From assembly GCA_963525745.1 (NCBI GenBank), contig CAURMH010000023.1:1-22907 (forward strand): DNA of 22,907 nt, given 5' to 3'. How positions within the stretch are numbered: position 1 is the stretch's first letter; every line of letters starts with the position of its first letter. The translations under genes were made by a program, and so were the position numbers. The notes beneath the pieces are model-generated. The model worked only from the letters and a program-made list of their open reading frames with translations. It did no database searches and had not been told where the DNA came from. Shown here piece after piece: positions 22,626 through 22,907 of this stretch. This DNA comes from CAURMH01 sp963525745 (GTDB lineage Bacteria > Pseudomonadota > Gammaproteobacteria > Enterobacterales > Pasteurellaceae).

Positions 22626-22907
22626 ATCCTTTCCTTTTATTCACCCAATTTAACGCCGATTTTAACCTAAAGAATTAATATCAGTTCTTAATCAACGCAC
22701 TTAAACGCTATCTCAAACTTGCCCCCACCCGCAATTCCACGCCACAAGCTTGGACGTAGAAACATAACCCTAATAGGTAATAACAACAAAATGTGGCAAT
22801 AGTAACACGACAAAAATATAAATTAAAGGTTATATTCCCCCCCTTTTTCCTTACCCGTCTTTACAAACCCAACCTTGCAAATTCGGTGGGAATGATGAAT
22901 AATTGGT
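22626..22907. other. Right-edge region without a confident gene
   Basis: No complete gene is seen in these 282 bases. At the very edge two readings compete. On the minus strand an open frame ending at 22851 would give a C-terminus TNYSSFPPNLQGWVCKDG. On the plus strand ATG codons at 22892 and 22895 would start a protein MMNNW, without a good ribosome-binding site. A run of seven C and five T lies at 22837-22848. No tRNA or repeat was noticed. Confidence 0.4.
22770..22799 (-). promoter_or_regulatory. Candidate promoter upstream of cmk
   Basis: TTGCCA (22794-22799) and TATTAG (22770-22775) on the minus strand are 18 bases apart, matching 5 of 6 and 4 of 6 consensus bases. It would start transcription about 140 bases before cmk. 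Found by eye in AT-rich DNA, so chance is possible. Confidence 0.28.

Noticed and set aside
22169..22678. Open frame of 169 codons, plus strand, opposite cmk
   Set aside because: The product is mostly proline, arginine and threonine, the expected shadow of a GC-rich, alanine-rich gene; cmk has intact motifs on the other strand.
1..22907. CRISPR array, insertion sequence, prophage or tRNA gene
   Set aside because: No regularly spaced repeats, transposase-like frame, phage genes or cloverleaf were found by reading; the spacers are short and mostly explained by promoters and hairpins.

Overview
The window is chromosomal DNA from a gammaproteobacterium of the family Pasteurellaceae. The clearest sign is 17 perfect copies of the 9-base Haemophilus-type DNA uptake sequence (AAGTGCGGT or its complement), about one per 1.3 kb. 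Gene content fits: type II QueF, a 549-residue ribosomal protein S1 and the cmk-rpsA-ihfB-lapA-lapB-pyrF-yciH cluster. I cannot fix the genus. The Hin-type uptake sequence points to the branch with Haemophilus, Aggregatibacter, Pasteurella, Basfia/Mannheimia succiniciproducens and Actinobacillus succinogenes.

Left part (1-4718, minus strand): the N-terminal half of the ABC-F ATPase Uup runs off the left edge. Upstream of it lie a dGTPase-like HD phosphohydrolase, an AT-rich family 4 glycosyltransferase that looks foreign in composition, and the LrgA/LrgB-type membrane pair yohJ-yohK. Next (4845-9527, plus strand) is a tightly packed five-gene run: cysteine desulfurase csdA, its sulfur acceptor csdE, a zinc-ribbon protein of unknown function (DUF2310 type), the queuosine enzyme queF, and the nucleotide nucleosidase ppnN. 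topA faces this run and ends at a terminator built from two inverted uptake sequences.

Middle part (12316-16947): a LysR regulator is divergent from topA. Then comes a minus-strand iron-siderophore ABC importer (binding protein, two permeases, ATPase) behind a promoter with a near-perfect Fur box. No outer-membrane receptor is present in the window.

Right part (17139-22625, minus strand): read in the direction of transcription the order is cmk, rpsA, ihfB, lapA, lapB, pyrF, yciH. This joins nucleotide metabolism, translation, nucleoid structure and LPS control, with hairpins after rpsA, ihfB and yciH. cmk is strikingly GC-rich. The last 282 bases hold no confident gene.

This is mostly conserved core genome. 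I see no CRISPR array, insertion sequence, prophage, tRNA or rRNA. The least explained element is the zinc-ribbon gene overlapping csdE.
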